Made by a program: the position numbers and the translations under genes
NCBI GenBank assembly: GCA_947455845.1
Contig: CANGQE010000064.1
Span: forward strand, 1-7,301
DNA: 7,301 bases
Reading direction: 5' to 3'
DNA from: Rickettsiales bacterium
GTDB lineage: Bacteria; Pseudomonadota; Alphaproteobacteria; Rickettsiales; UBA1997
Notes under the pieces: generated by a model
Seen by the model: only the letters and a program-made list of their open reading frames with translations
Databases searched by the model: none
What the model was told of the DNA's origin: nothing
In this document: piece by piece, positions 6,045-7,301 of the stretch
How positions within the stretch are numbered: the stretch's first letter is position 1
How the letters are laid out: every line of letters begins with the position of its first letter

Positions 6045-7301
6045 ATGTTAATAGCTCTTATTTCCCTGATAGTAGTCGGTTGTATTGCCGCTATATTCTT
6101 TTATTTTTTTGCTCGAGAAAAACAGCAAAATGCCGAGTTAAAAGGTAGGTTTGAACATACTCAAAATGAGGTCAATTTTTTACGCTTAGAGAAAGAAAAA
6201 ATTGAAATAAAATCAGCAGAAAAAGTCGAGTCTTTGCAACAAAGAATTATCGATTTCGAAAAACAAAATGAGCTTTTAAAGCAAGCTCAACAGCAGCTGG
6301 AAAGACAAAGGCAAGAATGGAACAAGGATAAAGAAACAATCTTATTTCAACTCTCCGAAGATCTGATGAAAAAAAATAATGAACAGCAAAATAAACTCAG
6401 CTTAAGCCAACAGGAAAATATTGCTAAAATCACCGAGGGTCTTTTTAAAAATTTTGAAAACGTAACGGCAAAAATGGTTTCGCTGAATGATGATGTTAAA
6501 AAATCTTCAGAAATTATTAATTTAACTAAGCAGGCTTTGCTTAGTCCAGGAGCGGCGGGAAGAACTGCAGAAATTACTCTGGAAAATATTTTAAGAAATT
6601 CCGGCCTAAAAGAAAAAGCTGATTTAAATTCAGTTGGAGATTACGTTTTACAATCTCATTTTTCGGGATTGAGTGATGCTTCCAATCAAGAATCCAAAAG
6701 ACCTGACGCCATTTTATTCTTTCCCGGAGATCAGATTGCAATCATTGACAGTAAGTCTTCCCCACATTTTTTTGATTTAGAAGTAGCTCGTCAAAATGGC
6801 GATTCTGAGCAAGAAAAAATTCTACTAGCCAAGATCAAAGATGCCTTCCGCAAGCATTTAGAAAGCCTAAAGAAAAAAGATTATCCGAAATTTTTATTTG
6901 AAGAGTTGCGCAGCAAAAATTTTGCTGATTGCAAAATCATGGTGGTGATGTTTTTACAGACTGAGAAAATGCTGGATATTGTGCGCACTACCGATTCTGA
7001 ATTTGAACAAAAAGCTATGGAAGCAGGAGTACTAATAGCGTCTCCGATCGGCTTGATTAATTTTTTATCTCAAGCCCGATTCGTAATTGATCGCATTAAA
7101 CAAGAAAAAAATGTCGAAAACTTAAAAGTCGAAATCAGAAGATTGTTGGATAATGTGGCGCTGATTTTTCGGGAATCGAAAGAGTTAGGAAAGTCTTTAA
7201 ATAAAGCCTTGGGAGCTCATAGCAAAATGACCAAGAATCTTAATCGCGGCATTTATTCGACGATTAAAAATATTGCTGAACTAGGGATTGAGGGAAAGAG
7301 A
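6045..7301 (+). CDS. rmuC: DNA recombination protein RmuC (3' end outside window)
   Basis: The reading frame is open from the ATG at 6045 to the window edge (419 codons, no stop). An in-frame TAA at 5997 limits the start; TTG at 6000 is the only earlier common start codon. With the ATG the protein begins with a membrane anchor (residues 1-23), typical of the family. A long charged coiled coil follows (about 25-135, many Glu/Lys/Gln), then the RmuC domain (about 150-405): 'GAAGRTAEITLENILRNSGL', 'RPDAILFFPG' (219-228), 'IIDSKSS' (Asp235, Lys237) and 'AGVLIASPIGLINFL' with Ser333-Pro334. The D..DxK pattern fits the nuclease-like core proposed for RmuC, which limits inversions between short inverted repeats in E. 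coli. The domain is essentially complete, so only a short C-terminal tail should be missing. It is divergent from lon, with no Shine-Dalgarno before the ATG. Confidence 0.93.
   Translation, partial: MLIALISLIVVGCIAAIFFYFFAREKQQNAELKGRFEHTQNEVNFLRLEKEKIEIKSAEKVESLQQRIIDFEKQNELLKQAQQQLERQRQEWNKDKETILFQLSEDLMKKNNEQQNKLSLSQQENIAKITEGLFKNFENVTAKMVSLNDDVKKSSEIINLTKQALLSPGAAGRTAEITLENILRNSGLKEKADLNSVGDYVLQSHFSGLSDASNQESKRPDAILFFPGDQIAIIDSKSSPHFFDLEVARQNGDSEQEKILLAKIKDAFRKHLESLKKKDYPKFLFEELRSKNFADCKIMVVMFLQTEKMLDIVRTTDSEFEQKAMEAGVLIASPIGLINFLSQARFVIDRIKQEKNVENLKVEIRRLLDNVALIFRESKELGKSLNKALGAHSKMTKNLNRGIYSTIKNIAELGIEGKR

Noticed and set aside
5897..6148. An 83-codon plus-strand open frame starting opposite the lon start codon
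   Set aside because: It overlaps the start of rmuC in another frame, its protein has no recognisable pattern, and rmuC with its N-terminal membrane anchor explains the sequence much better.
1..7301. CRISPR array, insertion sequence or phage attachment site
   Set aside because: No regularly spaced repeats, transposase or integrase reading frame is present. The palindromes near the tRNA lack the direct duplication of the tRNA end expected of an integrated element.

Overview
The window reads as chromosomal DNA of an AT-rich alphaproteobacterium. The best clues are YidC, whose C-terminal insertase domain has alphaproteobacterial wording (a Lys where E. coli has the groove Arg, 'ANKSY', 'SAPDPTSIFNLFG', 'SFPAGLVIYWTW'), and a TIGR02281/COG3577-type retropepsin-like protease. 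The low GC content by eye, the near absence of Shine-Dalgarno sequences and the palindromic intergenic repeats would suit a Rickettsiales- or Holosporales-like, possibly host-associated lineage. That placement is inference and was not tested by any search.

Layout. (1) At the left edge is the 3' part of a plus-strand retropepsin-like aspartic protease gene (1-288). (2) A stretch of about 350 bp without a gene (289-636) holds a long REP-like inverted repeat (325-440), a short hairpin (549-567) and a 45-base palindrome (600-644). The right arm of that palindrome contains the CCA end of the next gene. (3) A minus-strand tRNA-Ser(GGA) lies at 637-726, followed by a composite palindrome (738-782) that begins 4 bp past the yidC stop codon. 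(4) A tight minus-strand run of four genes, read right to left, is lon (5898-3517), a zeta-toxin-like P-loop kinase (3490-2921), a 124-codon putative antitoxin (2928-2554, overlapping the toxin by 8 bp) and yidC (2532-787). The gaps are 26, -8 and 21 bp, so one transcription unit is likely and may also include the tRNA. (5) A 146-bp divergent intergenic region separates lon from a plus-strand rmuC gene, which starts at 6045 and is still open at the right edge.

How the genes work together. Lon is an ATP-dependent quality-control protease, and in type II toxin-antitoxin systems Lon often degrades the antitoxin. YidC inserts and folds inner-membrane proteins. The accessory piece is the zeta-like toxin plus small partner, placed between two housekeeping protein-homeostasis genes. 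The partner is encoded after the toxin and is longer than usual, with a second conserved-looking half. This possible lon-toxin-antitoxin-yidC operon is the most interesting feature of the window. The tRNA-Ser palindrome is second. The rest is ordinary core genome.
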